In this document: piece by piece, positions 44,766 to 53,577 of the stretch
Numbering within the stretch: position 1 is the first letter of the stretch
Layout: each line of letters opens with the position of its first letter
Program-made: the position numbers and the translations under genes
The notes under the pieces: generated by a model
The model's database searches: none
What the model saw: only the letters and a program-made list of their open reading frames with translations
Told to the model about the DNA's origin: nothing
Origin: Psychroserpens jangbogonensis
GTDB lineage: Bacteria; Bacteroidota; Bacteroidia; Flavobacteriales; Flavobacteriaceae
Direction of reading: 5' to 3'
Assembly: GCF_000797465.1 (NCBI RefSeq)
Contig: NZ_JSWG01000001.1
Location: forward strand, 62,001 to 126,000
DNA length: 64,000 nucleotides

Positions 44766-45890
44766 AATAGAATCGCAAAACTATATATTACAATAGCACT
44801 AATTATCCTTCCCATTCTAGGTTATACCCAGAATGGAAAGGTCGCTATTGATTCTATCTTAGTACGAAACCAAGACACTACCAATATTAAAAAAGTAGCT
44901 TTTAGCGGTTATCCCTATGTTTTTTATTCTCCTGAAACACAAGCAGCAATTGGAGCTGGTGGCATATTTCTGTTTTACACAAAAGAAACAAAAAACTTAA
45001 GACCTTCTAAAGTTGGCTTTGGTGCGCATTATACTACAAATAAACAATACAAGTTTTCGTTAAAGCCAAGTATTTATTTTAACTCAAATAATCTTGTGGT
45101 AAATATGCCTATGTCTTTTGGGTATACACTTGATAAGTTTTGGGGAATTGGAAATTCAAGTGCTGAAACAGGAACAGAAGAGTTTTTTAGACAAGACATT
45201 AATATACAATTGGAAATTCAAGTTCCACCTTTGCTGTTTTTTTCAGATCGTTCAGGTTTTATAATAGATTATAAAAACACAGCAATTGTCGATTCAAAAG
45301 AAAACCAATACATTCTCGATGAATCCATTAATGGCTTTGATGGAGGTGATATTTTTGGACTTGGATTAAACCTTATTTGGGACAGACGAGATAATTTGTT
45401 TTATCCAACATCAGGACACTATCAGTACATTAAATTTATAGTCTATCCTGAACCTAGTGATTATGTTTTTTCAACATTCGAACTTGATGTAAGGTATTAT
45501 AAAACATTGCTAAAAAATCAGGTGTTAGCAACCAACCTCTATATAAAAAGTGTTGGAAGCAATGCTCCTTTCTATGAGCTACCAGCCTTGGGAGGTCAGC
45601 AACGTTTGCGTGGATATTTTGAAGGCAGATATCGCGACAGGAATTATGTAGCTTTTCAAATGGAGTTGAGACAATATTTCTCGAAACGATTTGGTTTCGT
45701 TGCCTTTGGAGGTTTTGGCGATGTTGGTGAAGAATTAACAGACTTGAACTTAAAAAGTTTAAAATATAGTGCTGGTGGAGGTTTACGATATTTATTTAAT
45801 ACAAAGGAAAATGTAAACTTAAGAATGGATGTTGCCGTAGGCAGAGATGGAAATGCTGGTATTTATTTTGGAATTGAAGAAGCTTTTTAA
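44766..45890 (+). CDS. BamA/D15-like outer-membrane protein lacking a canonical start codon
   Basis: The conserved part is a 16-strand-type barrel: WDRRDNLFYPTSGHYQYIKF and the loop-6 motif LRGYFEGRYRDRNYV with the (V/L)RG(Y/F) signature, then GGFGDVGEELTDL. ATG 45096 would cut into the barrel and leave no export signal. In the same frame, directly after the upstream stop, the DNA encodes RIAKLYITIALIILPILGYT, a good signal peptide, but no ATG, GTG or TTG precedes it. Either initiation is non-canonical, a start codon was lost, or the base sequence is in error. Confidence 0.65.
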   Translation, partial: NRIAKLYITIALIILPILGYTQNGKVAIDSILVRNQDTTNIKKVAFSGYPYVFYSPETQAAIGAGGIFLFYTKETKNLRPSKVGFGAHYTTNKQYKFSLKPSIYFNSNNLVVNMPMSFGYTLDKFWGIGNSSAETGTEEFFRQDINIQLEIQVPPLLFFSDRSGFIIDYKNTAIVDSKENQYILDESINGFDGGDIFGLGLNLIWDRRDNLFYPTSGHYQYIKFIVYPEPSDYVFSTFELDVRYYKTLLKNQVLATNLYIKSVGSNAPFYELPALGGQQRLRGYFEGRYRDRNYVAFQMELRQYFSKRFGFVAFGGFGDVGEELTDLNLKSLKYSAGGGLRYLFNTKENVNLRMDVAVGRDGNAGIYFGIEEAF

Positions 45891-46130
45891 AAACCGCACT
45901 AACATTTTTAGAATCATTCTTATTATTATCAAATAATTAGTGTTTTTATATGTGCTTATAATCTAATCAGATAGATTGTATAGTCTCTAGTTTTAATTAA
46001 TATTCATTAACAACTTAATACTATTTCATGTTTAATTTTTTTTTTATTATGTTAAACATATTTGTCAACTTTATAAACTCATATTCTCCTTTTTTTATCT
46101 AACTTTACAAATTAACTTAAATTTCATTCT

Positions 46131-47663
46131 ATGAAAAATCATTATTTAACTCTACTATTTATTACCGTATTTGGGTTTACTCAAGCTCAAGATAAACCAA
46201 ACATCCTAGTAATTTGGGGTGATGACATCGGACAATCAAACATTAGCGCCTATACTATGGGTATGATGGGCTATCAAACGCCTAACATAGATAGAATAGC
46301 CAATGAAGGGATGATTTTTACCGATTATTATTCTGAGCAATCCTGTACAGCAGGGCGTTCTTCTTTTATTACGGGACAAAGTGTATTTAGGACGGGTTTA
46401 TCTAAAGTAGGTTTACCTGGTGCAAAAGAAGGACTTTCGGCTGAAGATCCTACAATTGCAGAATTACTAAAACCTTTAGGTTATAAAACAGGACAGTTTG
46501 GAAAAAATCATTTAGGTGATCGCGATGAACACTTACCTAGTAATCATGGTTTTGATGAATTCTTCGGAAACTTATATCACTTAAATGCTGAAGAAGAACC
46601 AGAAAATGCAGATTATCCGGATCCAGTAAAATATCCAAATTTTGCTAAAAATTATGGACCAAGAGGAGTAATACATTCTTATTCAGATGGAAAGATTGAA
46701 GATACAGGCCCATTAAATATAAAGAGAATGGAAACTATTGATGATGAATCTGTTGCTGCAGCAAAAAAATTCATCAGAGCTACGGTAAAATCGGGCGAAC
46801 CATTTTTTGTATGGTGGAATGGTACACGTATGCATTTTAGAACGCATGTAAAAGATGAGCATAAAGGTATTTCTGGACAAGATACATATGGTGATGGTAT
46901 GGTTGAACATGATATGCATGTTGGAGAATTACTAGATTTACTAGATGAATTAGGAGTTGCAGACAATACAATTGTGCAATATGGTACTGATAATGGACCA
47001 CACAAAAATACCTGGCCAGATGCTGGATCTTCTCCTTTTAGAAGTGAGAAAAACACCAACTGGGAAGGTGGTTGGAGAACCCCTTCAATGATTAAATGGC
47101 CTGGTAAAATTAAAGCAGGATCTGTTTCTAATACGATTATTTCAGGTATGGATTGGTTACCAACATTTTTGGCTGCGGCTGGAAATGAAAATGTAAAAGA
47201 CGAACTATTAAAAGGTAAAACTATTGGTGACAAAACTTTTAAAGTTCATTTAGATGGATATAATATGTTACCACATTTAATGGGTAATGAAAAAGAAGGA
47301 AGAAGACATGAGCTTTTCTACTTTTCTGATGATGGTGATTTAACCGCTATGAGATATGATGATTGGAAATTAATTTTTATGGAACAAAGAGAGACTGGGA
47401 CCTTAGCATTATGGTCAAACCCATTTACACCTTTAAGAATTCCTTTAATTGAAAATCTTAGAAGAGATCCTTATGAAATTGCTACTATTACTTCAAACAC
47501 TTATTATGATTGGTTGCTTGATAGAGCATATTTATTAGTGCCGGCACAAGATATTGTTGGGAAGTTTTTAATGACTTTTAAAGACTATCCACCACGAGCT
47601 AAAGCGGCAAGTTTTTCTTTAGATCAAGTATTGGAAAAACTAACTTCTCCAGTTAAGCATTAA
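46131..47663 (+). CDS. Secreted type I sulfatase (arylsulfatase), first paralogue
   Basis: 510 residues with a signal peptide ending TQAQ. The metal site NILVIWGDDIG (Asp31, Asp32) and the formylglycine motif CTAGR with C72 are intact; the Cys must be converted by a formylglycine-generating enzyme. TGQFGKNHLGDRDEHLP and YGTDNGPHKN supply further active-site residues. It hydrolyses sulfate esters outside the cytoplasm, likely from a sulfated glycan or small molecule. It is followed by a strong terminator, a barrel gene and a second paralogue. Confidence 0.93.
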   Translation: MKNHYLTLLFITVFGFTQAQDKPNILVIWGDDIGQSNISAYTMGMMGYQTPNIDRIANEGMIFTDYYSEQSCTAGRSSFITGQSVFRTGLSKVGLPGAKEGLSAEDPTIAELLKPLGYKTGQFGKNHLGDRDEHLPSNHGFDEFFGNLYHLNAEEEPENADYPDPVKYPNFAKNYGPRGVIHSYSDGKIEDTGPLNIKRMETIDDESVAAAKKFIRATVKSGEPFFVWWNGTRMHFRTHVKDEHKGISGQDTYGDGMVEHDMHVGELLDLLDELGVADNTIVQYGTDNGPHKNTWPDAGSSPFRSEKNTNWEGGWRTPSMIKWPGKIKAGSVSNTIISGMDWLPTFLAAAGNENVKDELLKGKTIGDKTFKVHLDGYNMLPHLMGNEKEGRRHELFYFSDDGDLTAMRYDDWKLIFMEQRETGTLALWSNPFTPLRIPLIENLRRDPYEIATITSNTYYDWLLDRAYLLVPAQDIVGKFLMTFKDYPPRAKAASFSLDQVLEKLTSPVKH

Positions 47664-47680
47664 GGATATTAACAAAAAAA

Positions 47681-47722
47681 AAGGCAACTTAATTAGTTGC
47701 CTTTTTTTTTTTTTTTTTTTTT
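47681..47722 (+). terminator. Terminator with a 21-base T run
   Basis: AAGGCAACT (47681-47689) pairs with AGTTGCCTT (47695-47703), and the right arm runs into an uninterrupted T tract at 47702-47722. It lies 18 bp after the first sulfatase. The homopolymer is unusually long for a terminator tract. Confidence 0.88.
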
Positions 47723-47773
47723 GAAGAGTATCTTATTTTGTATATTTAATTATAATCAACTAAATTAAAACTT

Positions 47774-48418
47774 ATGAAAAAACAAATATTATTTTTAGTC
47801 TTTACCGCATTTGCCTCTTGCTTCGTTAGTGCACAATCCTTTGAAATCACACCGTCTTACGGTTATCAGTTTGGAACCAAACTAAGCTATGGTCCAAATT
47901 ATATTAAGATGGAAGATAGTGACCAATTTGGTATTAACCTTGGATTTGAATTGCAAACAGGCATGATGTTAGATTTATCATATTATAATATGAGTTCTGA
48001 AGTCAGAATAAGAGATGTTATTGTCGCTCCATTTGAACAACGTTTAGCTGATTTAAACCTCGACTGGTTTTTTATTGGTGCAACCCGGTATTTACAATCT
48101 GGTCCATTAAAACCTTTTGCAGGTGGCGGATTAGGGTTGGTAATTATCTCACCAAAAAATGAAAATCCAGATATATTGAATGCGAGCTTTAGTAATGAAA
48201 CGAAGTTTGCATTTAGTTTTAAAGCTGGTGTTAACTATATGTTTTCAGATGTCATTGGCATCAATCTTCAAGGAAATCTCTTTTTCCCAGTAAATTATGG
48301 CGGTTTTTATGTTGGTTCAGGAGGAGCTGGTATTAGTACAGGATCTACTGTAATTCTTGGAGGCTTTAGTGGTGGGCTCATATTTAGACTTGATACAGGC
48401 CAAAAAAAAACAGACTAA
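47774..48418 (+). CDS. Outer-membrane beta-barrel between the sulfatases
   Basis: 214 residues with a signal peptide ending FVSAQ. SFEITPSYGYQFGTKLSYG, NLDWFFIGATRYLQSGPLKP and FAGGGLGLVII read as OmpW/PorT-like barrel strands. It has its own gap upstream after the terminator and 92 bp downstream to the second sulfatase. It could serve as a pore for sulfatase products, but no substrate information is visible. Confidence 0.7.
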   Translation: MKKQILFLVFTAFASCFVSAQSFEITPSYGYQFGTKLSYGPNYIKMEDSDQFGINLGFELQTGMMLDLSYYNMSSEVRIRDVIVAPFEQRLADLNLDWFFIGATRYLQSGPLKPFAGGGLGLVIISPKNENPDILNASFSNETKFAFSFKAGVNYMFSDVIGINLQGNLFFPVNYGGFYVGSGGAGISTGSTVILGGFSGGLIFRLDTGQKKTD

Positions 48419-48510
48419 GAACATATAGGCTTAATAGCGATTTTAGTATCTTTAAAAATTAATCACACAATTATAATTCAATAGGAATAGCTAACTAAAA
48501 CCAAAAATTT

Positions 48511-50034
48511 ATGAAAAAATACTTATTCACGGTTATACTACTAACCTTACCATTTATTATGGTATCTCAATCTGAGAAACCCAATATCCTTGTTATTTGG
48601 GGAGACGATATTGGTTGGTCAAACGCAAGTATTTATAATAGAGGTATGATGGGCTATAAAACGCCAAACATAGACAAAATTGGAAAAGATGGTATCATGT
48701 TTACCGATTATTACTCGCAACAATCTTGTACTGCTGGTCGTGCTGCTTTTATTACAGGACAATCTCCATATCGTACTGGTTTAACTAAAGTAGGATTGCC
48801 AGGAGCAAAAGAAGGCTTAAGCGGGCTTGATCCAACTATTGCAGAGCTATTAAAAAATCATGGCTATGCCACAGGACAATTTGGTAAAAACCATTTAGGT
48901 GACAGAGACGAGCATTTACCAACAAACCATGGTTTCGATGAGTTCTTGGGTAATTTATACCATTTAAATGCCGAAGAAGAACCAGAACATCCAGATTATC
49001 CAAAGGGAGCTGAATTCAAGAAAAAGTTTGGACCAAGAGGTGTTATGCATTCTTATTCTGACGGAAAAATTGAAGATACAGGGCCATTGACTAAAAAGAG
49101 AATGGAAACCGTTGATTATGAAACTAGAGATGCAGCCATTGCTTTTATGAAAAAATCGGTTGCAGATGACAAACCATTTTTTACGTGGTACAATTCTACT
49201 TTAATGCATGTGTGGACACACTTAGAGGATAAAGACAAAGGGACAACTGGGCTAGGTGTTTACGCAGATGGTATGGTTAAGTTGGATAAAATTGTTGGAG
49301 AATTAACAAAAACATTGGAAGACTTAGGTATTGAAGAAAATACCATTGTAATTTTTGGAACAGATAATGGAGCCGAAATAATTTTTTGGCCCGATGGAGG
49401 TATGACTCCTTTTAGAGGTGAAAAAGCAACGACTTGGGAAGGCGGTTTCCGCGCTCCTTGTCTGATAAAATGGCCAGCAAAAATAAAACCTGGTCAAGTA
49501 AGTAATGCTATTATTTCTGGCGAAGATTGGTTGCCAACATTTTTAGCTGCAGCTGGTGAAGCTGATGTAAAAGAGAAATTGCTGAAAGGACATAGTGCCA
49601 ATGGTAAAAACTTTAATGTGCATTTAGATGGCTATAATATGCTGCCGCTACTTACTGGTGAAGTAGAAGAAAGTCCTAGAAAAGAAATTTATTATTTTGA
49701 TGATGATGGAAGCTTAAATGCTTTTAGATATGGGAGATGGAAGATGCACTTTAAAATTCAAGAAAATCATGGTTTTGATGTTTGGCAAAAGAAATATACC
49801 GAATTAAGATTTCCGATGCTAATGGACCTTTATGGGGATCCGTATGAAAGAGCACAGCACGATTCAGAGGATTTCTACCATTGGATAGCAGAGCATGCTT
49901 TTATATTGGTACCTGCTCAAGCAAAAATTGGTGAATTTTTAGCTACCTTTCAAAAGTATCCTCAACGACAGGAGGTTGGTAGTTTTAGTTTAGATAAAGT
50001 TCTAGATCAAATGCAAAGTGCTAAAAGGAATTAG
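48511..50034 (+). CDS. Secreted type I sulfatase (arylsulfatase), second paralogue
   Basis: 507 residues with a signal peptide ending IMVSQ. It keeps the same motifs as the first: NILVIWGDDIGWSNAS, CTAGR with formylglycine C73, FGKNHLGDRDEHLP and FGTDNGAEI. The two proteins are clearly homologous along the whole length, including the C-terminal LVPAQ segment. They differ in the loop after WWNGTRMHFRTH (here WYNSTLMHVWTH), so substrate preferences may differ. A duplication of one ancestor is likely. Confidence 0.93.
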   Translation: MKKYLFTVILLTLPFIMVSQSEKPNILVIWGDDIGWSNASIYNRGMMGYKTPNIDKIGKDGIMFTDYYSQQSCTAGRAAFITGQSPYRTGLTKVGLPGAKEGLSGLDPTIAELLKNHGYATGQFGKNHLGDRDEHLPTNHGFDEFLGNLYHLNAEEEPEHPDYPKGAEFKKKFGPRGVMHSYSDGKIEDTGPLTKKRMETVDYETRDAAIAFMKKSVADDKPFFTWYNSTLMHVWTHLEDKDKGTTGLGVYADGMVKLDKIVGELTKTLEDLGIEENTIVIFGTDNGAEIIFWPDGGMTPFRGEKATTWEGGFRAPCLIKWPAKIKPGQVSNAIISGEDWLPTFLAAAGEADVKEKLLKGHSANGKNFNVHLDGYNMLPLLTGEVEESPRKEIYYFDDDGSLNAFRYGRWKMHFKIQENHGFDVWQKKYTELRFPMLMDLYGDPYERAQHDSEDFYHWIAEHAFILVPAQAKIGEFLATFQKYPQRQEVGSFSLDKVLDQMQSAKRN

Positions 50035-50067
50035 CCTAAAAAAAACAGAATTGAATTGAAGTTTATT

Positions 50068-50104
50068 AAAGCCGAATAGAGACTATTCGGCTTTGATTTT
50101 TTTA
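50068..50104 (+). terminator. Terminator after the second sulfatase
   Basis: A 12-bp perfect stem (AAAGCCGAATAG at 50068-50079 with CTATTCGGCTTT at 50083-50094) and a three-base loop are followed by GATTTTTTT. It lies 34 bp after the sulfatase stop. Confidence 0.85.
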
Positions 50105-50115
50105 AAAAACGTATT

Positions 50116-51141
50116 ATGAAAAAAATAGTAAGTCTTCTACTTGTTTTATTTGTGTTTGCTGCGTGTAAGGATGCAGTAGTCTCCAAAGAAACAGCCGATA
50201 CCACTACTAAGGAAGTAATAGACCCGCTACCTTCTTGGAATGATACAGCTACTAAGGATGCAATCATTGCTTATGTTACCGATGTGACAACTACTGGAAG
50301 TGAAAATTTTATTCCTATTGCCGACCGTATTTCTACCTTTGATAATGATGGAAACCTTTGGAGTGAGCAACCTGCCTATTTTCAATTATTTTTTGCTATT
50401 GACCGCGTTAAAGCTTTAGCTGAAAACAATTCTGAATGGAAAGATAAACAACCCTTTAAAGCAGTACTTGAAGATGACATGAAAACCTTAATGAGTTATG
50501 GCGAACATGGACTTCTTGAAATTGTTATGGCTAGCCACGCAGGAAATACTGTAGAAGAATTTGAACAGATTGTAAAAGAATGGTTGGCTGTAGCTAAACA
50601 TCCGCGTTTTAATCAACCATATAACAAGCTTGTCTATCAACCAATGCTTGAGTTACTCGATTACCTTCGAGATAATAATTTCAAAACGTTTATAGTCTCT
50701 GGAGGCGGAATTGAATTTATGAGACCTTGGGTAGAAGAAGCTTATGGCATTCCTAAAGATCAAGTCGTAGGTAGTAGCATTAAAACTGAGTTTGATAATA
50801 ACGATGGAAATCCTGTGATAAGAAGATTACCTGAAATTGATTTCATAGATGACAAGGCCGGAAAGCCTATTGGTATCAACAAATTTATTGGGAAAAAACC
50901 TGTATTTGCTTCTGGGAATTCTGATGGCGATTTACAAATGTTGCAGTATACAGACTCTAATACATATATGTCATTTCAACTATACCTTCACCATACAGAT
51001 GCCGAAAGAGAATGGGCTTATGATAGAGACTCTCACATAGGAAGACTAGACAAAGGTTTAGATTATGCGAATTCTCACGGATGGACAGTAATTGATATGA
51101 AGCAAGACTGGAAAATTATTTATCCTTTTGAAAAAGAATAA
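50116..51141 (+). CDS. HAD-like phosphatase lipoprotein
   Basis: 341 residues. SPII signal with the lipobox ending AAC (lipidated Cys17). HAD motif I is RISTFDNDGNLW (Asp76 and Asp78, the nucleophile and acid/base pair); motif II is FIVSGGGIEFM; the motif IV region is FASGNSDGDLQML. The phosphatase is therefore intact and probably faces the periplasm. Similar periplasmic HAD proteins are annotated as phosphoserine-phosphatase-like. It lies 32 bp upstream of the MoxR gene and downstream of the sulfatase terminator. Confidence 0.85.
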   Translation: MKKIVSLLLVLFVFAACKDAVVSKETADTTTKEVIDPLPSWNDTATKDAIIAYVTDVTTTGSENFIPIADRISTFDNDGNLWSEQPAYFQLFFAIDRVKALAENNSEWKDKQPFKAVLEDDMKTLMSYGEHGLLEIVMASHAGNTVEEFEQIVKEWLAVAKHPRFNQPYNKLVYQPMLELLDYLRDNNFKTFIVSGGGIEFMRPWVEEAYGIPKDQVVGSSIKTEFDNNDGNPVIRRLPEIDFIDDKAGKPIGINKFIGKKPVFASGNSDGDLQMLQYTDSNTYMSFQLYLHHTDAEREWAYDRDSHIGRLDKGLDYANSHGWTVIDMKQDWKIIYPFEKE

Positions 51142-51173
51142 CAAGTATAACAGATTTATAAAAACACAAATAT

Positions 51174-52142
51174 ATGTCTCCATTTGAATCGATTACAGTA
51201 TTAAAAGAGCAAATGTCTAAGTCTATTATTGGACAAGAGCAACTTATAGATAGAATTATACTAGTACTTCTGGCCGATGGTAATATGCTGCTTGAAGGTT
51301 TGCCTGGTTTAGCCAAAACAAGAGCTATAAATGCATTAGCCAAAAACTTAGATTGTGGTTTAAGTAGAATACAATTCACACCCGATTTATTGCCGTCTGA
51401 TATTACGGGCACAGAAATTTATGTACCTAATGAAAAGGAAAAATTTATATTCCAAAAAGGACCAATTTTTAGCAATCTTATTCTGGCTGATGAGATTAAC
51501 AGAGCTCCAGCAAAAGTACAATCTGCCTTGTTAGAAGCTATGGAAGAGCGTCAAGCAACCGTTTCTGGGAAAACTTATAAAATGGATGACCTGTTTATGG
51601 TCATGGCAACGCAAAACCCTATAGAACAAGAAGGAACATATCCCTTGCCTGAAGCTCAAATGGATCGCTTTTTAGTACATACTATTATTGGTTATCCAGA
51701 TGATGAATCAGAATTAGAAATAATGCGTCTCAATAAAAGAGAAGCTTCAAAAGAAAAGGATAAAAAACCATTAGAAACAATTCCACAAAAAGCCATTTTT
51801 GATGCAAGAAAAGAAATAGCAAACGTTAAGGTTACCGAAGCTATTGAAAAGTATATGGTGAGTTTAATTTCAGCTACAAGATATCCTGAAAAATTTGATG
51901 TAGAACTAGCTAAATTAATTGATTTTGGATCAAGTCCAAGAGGAACCATAGCTCTTGATAGATGTAGTCGTGTCCATGCTTGGATGGAAAACAGAGATTA
52001 TGTAACTCCAGAGGACATTCATCAAGTAATAAAAGATGTATTAAGACATCGTATTGCTTTGAGTTATAAAGGAAGAGCTGAAGGTATTACTACAAACCAA
52101 ATCATTGATAAAATAATTGAAGTAGTTGCTGTTGTTGCCTAA
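51174..52142 (+). CDS. MoxR-family AAA+ ATPase
   Basis: 322 residues. Walker A appears as LLEGLPGLAKTRAINAL, Walker B as LILADEINRAPAKVQSALLE, and sensor 1 as VMATQNPIEQEG; the MoxR lid contains GSSPRGTIALDRCSR. MoxR ATPases act as chaperones that insert metals or mature VWA proteins. This is the first of six genes with tight spacing that form the Bat (aerotolerance) module. Confidence 0.95.
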   Translation: MSPFESITVLKEQMSKSIIGQEQLIDRIILVLLADGNMLLEGLPGLAKTRAINALAKNLDCGLSRIQFTPDLLPSDITGTEIYVPNEKEKFIFQKGPIFSNLILADEINRAPAKVQSALLEAMEERQATVSGKTYKMDDLFMVMATQNPIEQEGTYPLPEAQMDRFLVHTIIGYPDDESELEIMRLNKREASKEKDKKPLETIPQKAIFDARKEIANVKVTEAIEKYMVSLISATRYPEKFDVELAKLIDFGSSPRGTIALDRCSRVHAWMENRDYVTPEDIHQVIKDVLRHRIALSYKGRAEGITTNQIIDKIIEVVAVVA

Positions 52143-52154
52143 TACGCCTGTATT

Positions 52155-53093
52155 ATGAAGTCTAGTAAACGAAATGACAATCCTAAAATATTCCTTTCGC
52201 TTGAGCATTTGCTAAAGTTTGAATTGTTCAGTTCTATAATTAATTTAGGTACTGGTAAACAAAAATCAAATAGTGTTCTTTCAGGAAGATATGCCTCTAG
52301 ATTTCGAGGAAGAGGACTTGATTTTGAAGAATCACGACCCTATGTTATAGGAGATGATGTTAGAAATATCGATTGGAGCGTCACAGCCAAAACAGGAAAA
52401 ACGCACACCAAAGTCTTTACTGAAGAAAAGGAAAAACCTGCGTTCATTTTTGTAGACCAATCGACGTCAATGGGATTTGGATCTAATAATAAAACTAAAG
52501 CGGTAGTTGCTGGTGAATTAGCTTCAATAATCGCGCATAAAATTAAAAAAGGTGGAGATAGAATTGGTGGCATGGTCTATTCTGGTCATAATTACGAATT
52601 GGTCACTCCCAAGCGAGACTCAAGAAACATTATTCATTTCTTGCAAAAAATCGTAGAGGCTAATCAAACTATTTACGAACCAAAACCAGTTGATTTCGAA
52701 AATTCCTTAACTGATATTTTTGCTAAAATAAACAATATTGTATCCCATGATTTTACAGTGTTTATTATAAGTGATTTTCATAGATATAATGATTCAGTAT
52801 TGCAGTACTTAAGCCAACTATCACTTCATAATGACTTGGTTCTTATTAAAGTTTTTGACACCATGGAAGAACATATTCCAAATGAAAAAATAGTTATAAC
52901 AGATAGAACAAATCAAATCAATTTAAACGGAAAGAGTAAACCTCTAAAGGAAAAATTAAAAACAGATTTTAATTCAAACTATAAAAATTTCAAGTCTGAA
53001 TTAGAGAAATATAACATCAATATTTTTAGTATCAATACCACTACACCTATTGAACAACAATTAATAGAAGTCTTTAGTAATTATAAAACATAA
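52155..53093 (+). CDS. DUF58 / VWA-like protein
   Basis: 312 residues, cytoplasmic. RGRGLDFEESRPYVIGDDVR followed by IDWSVTAKTGKTHTKVF is the DUF58 signature, and FIFVDQSTSMGF forms a MIDAS-like DxSxS metal site. DUF58 proteins bridge MoxR ATPases and the membrane-bound Bat proteins. It starts 12 bp after moxR. Confidence 0.92.
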   Translation: MKSSKRNDNPKIFLSLEHLLKFELFSSIINLGTGKQKSNSVLSGRYASRFRGRGLDFEESRPYVIGDDVRNIDWSVTAKTGKTHTKVFTEEKEKPAFIFVDQSTSMGFGSNNKTKAVVAGELASIIAHKIKKGGDRIGGMVYSGHNYELVTPKRDSRNIIHFLQKIVEANQTIYEPKPVDFENSLTDIFAKINNIVSHDFTVFIISDFHRYNDSVLQYLSQLSLHNDLVLIKVFDTMEEHIPNEKIVITDRTNQINLNGKSKPLKEKLKTDFNSNYKNFKSELEKYNINIFSINTTTPIEQQLIEVFSNYKT

Positions 53094-53103
53094 ATTCATT
53101 TTA

Positions 53104-53577
53104 GTGTCACAAGACGAAAACATAAAATTAAACCCGCTTATTGAAGCCGATCCCATTCCATTTACAATGGATACAATTGGATGGAAAATTATGTTTGTTA
53201 TGTTACTCATCTTAATCGTATATCTATCATATCGATACTATGTGAAATATAAAAGAAATGCTTACAGAAGAGAGGCTATTTTTGAAATACAGAGCATGAT
53301 TAATGGAAACCCAAATACTACGGCTTCTTCAATATCCCAAATTATGTTTTTATTGAAACAAACGGCTTTAGAATCTTACGATAGAAAAAAAGTAGCATCA
53401 TTAGAAGGTGAAAAATGGTTGACTTTTTTAGATAGCAAATTAAATCAAACTGGTTTTATAAAACATCATGATGTTATTTCATCAGCGATTTATAAAAATG
53501 AATTTAATGATACAAATTCTTTTAACCTTAAGAGTTTTTCTAATATGAGTATAAATTGGATTAAGAAACATGCCTGA
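53104..53577 (+). CDS. DUF4381-type membrane protein of the Bat operon
   Basis: 157 residues starting at GTG 53104. One membrane helix (WKIMFVMLLILIVYLSYRYY) is followed by a cytoplasmic helical region with YRREAIFEIQSM and LEGEKWLTFLDSKL, as in the DUF4381 proteins encoded between DUF58 and BatA. Function unknown. Its stop overlaps the BatA start by 8 bp. Confidence 0.8.
   Translation: MSQDENIKLNPLIEADPIPFTMDTIGWKIMFVMLLILIVYLSYRYYVKYKRNAYRREAIFEIQSMINGNPNTTASSISQIMFLLKQTALESYDRKKVASLEGEKWLTFLDSKLNQTGFIKHHDVISSAIYKNEFNDTNSFNLKSFSNMSINWIKKHA

Noticed and set aside
46679-47233. 184-codon open frame on the minus strand inside the first sulfatase
   Set aside because: It lies fully within a well-supported gene with intact sulfatase motifs; its translation has no recognisable start, signal or domain and is rich in Ser/Pro from antisense codons.
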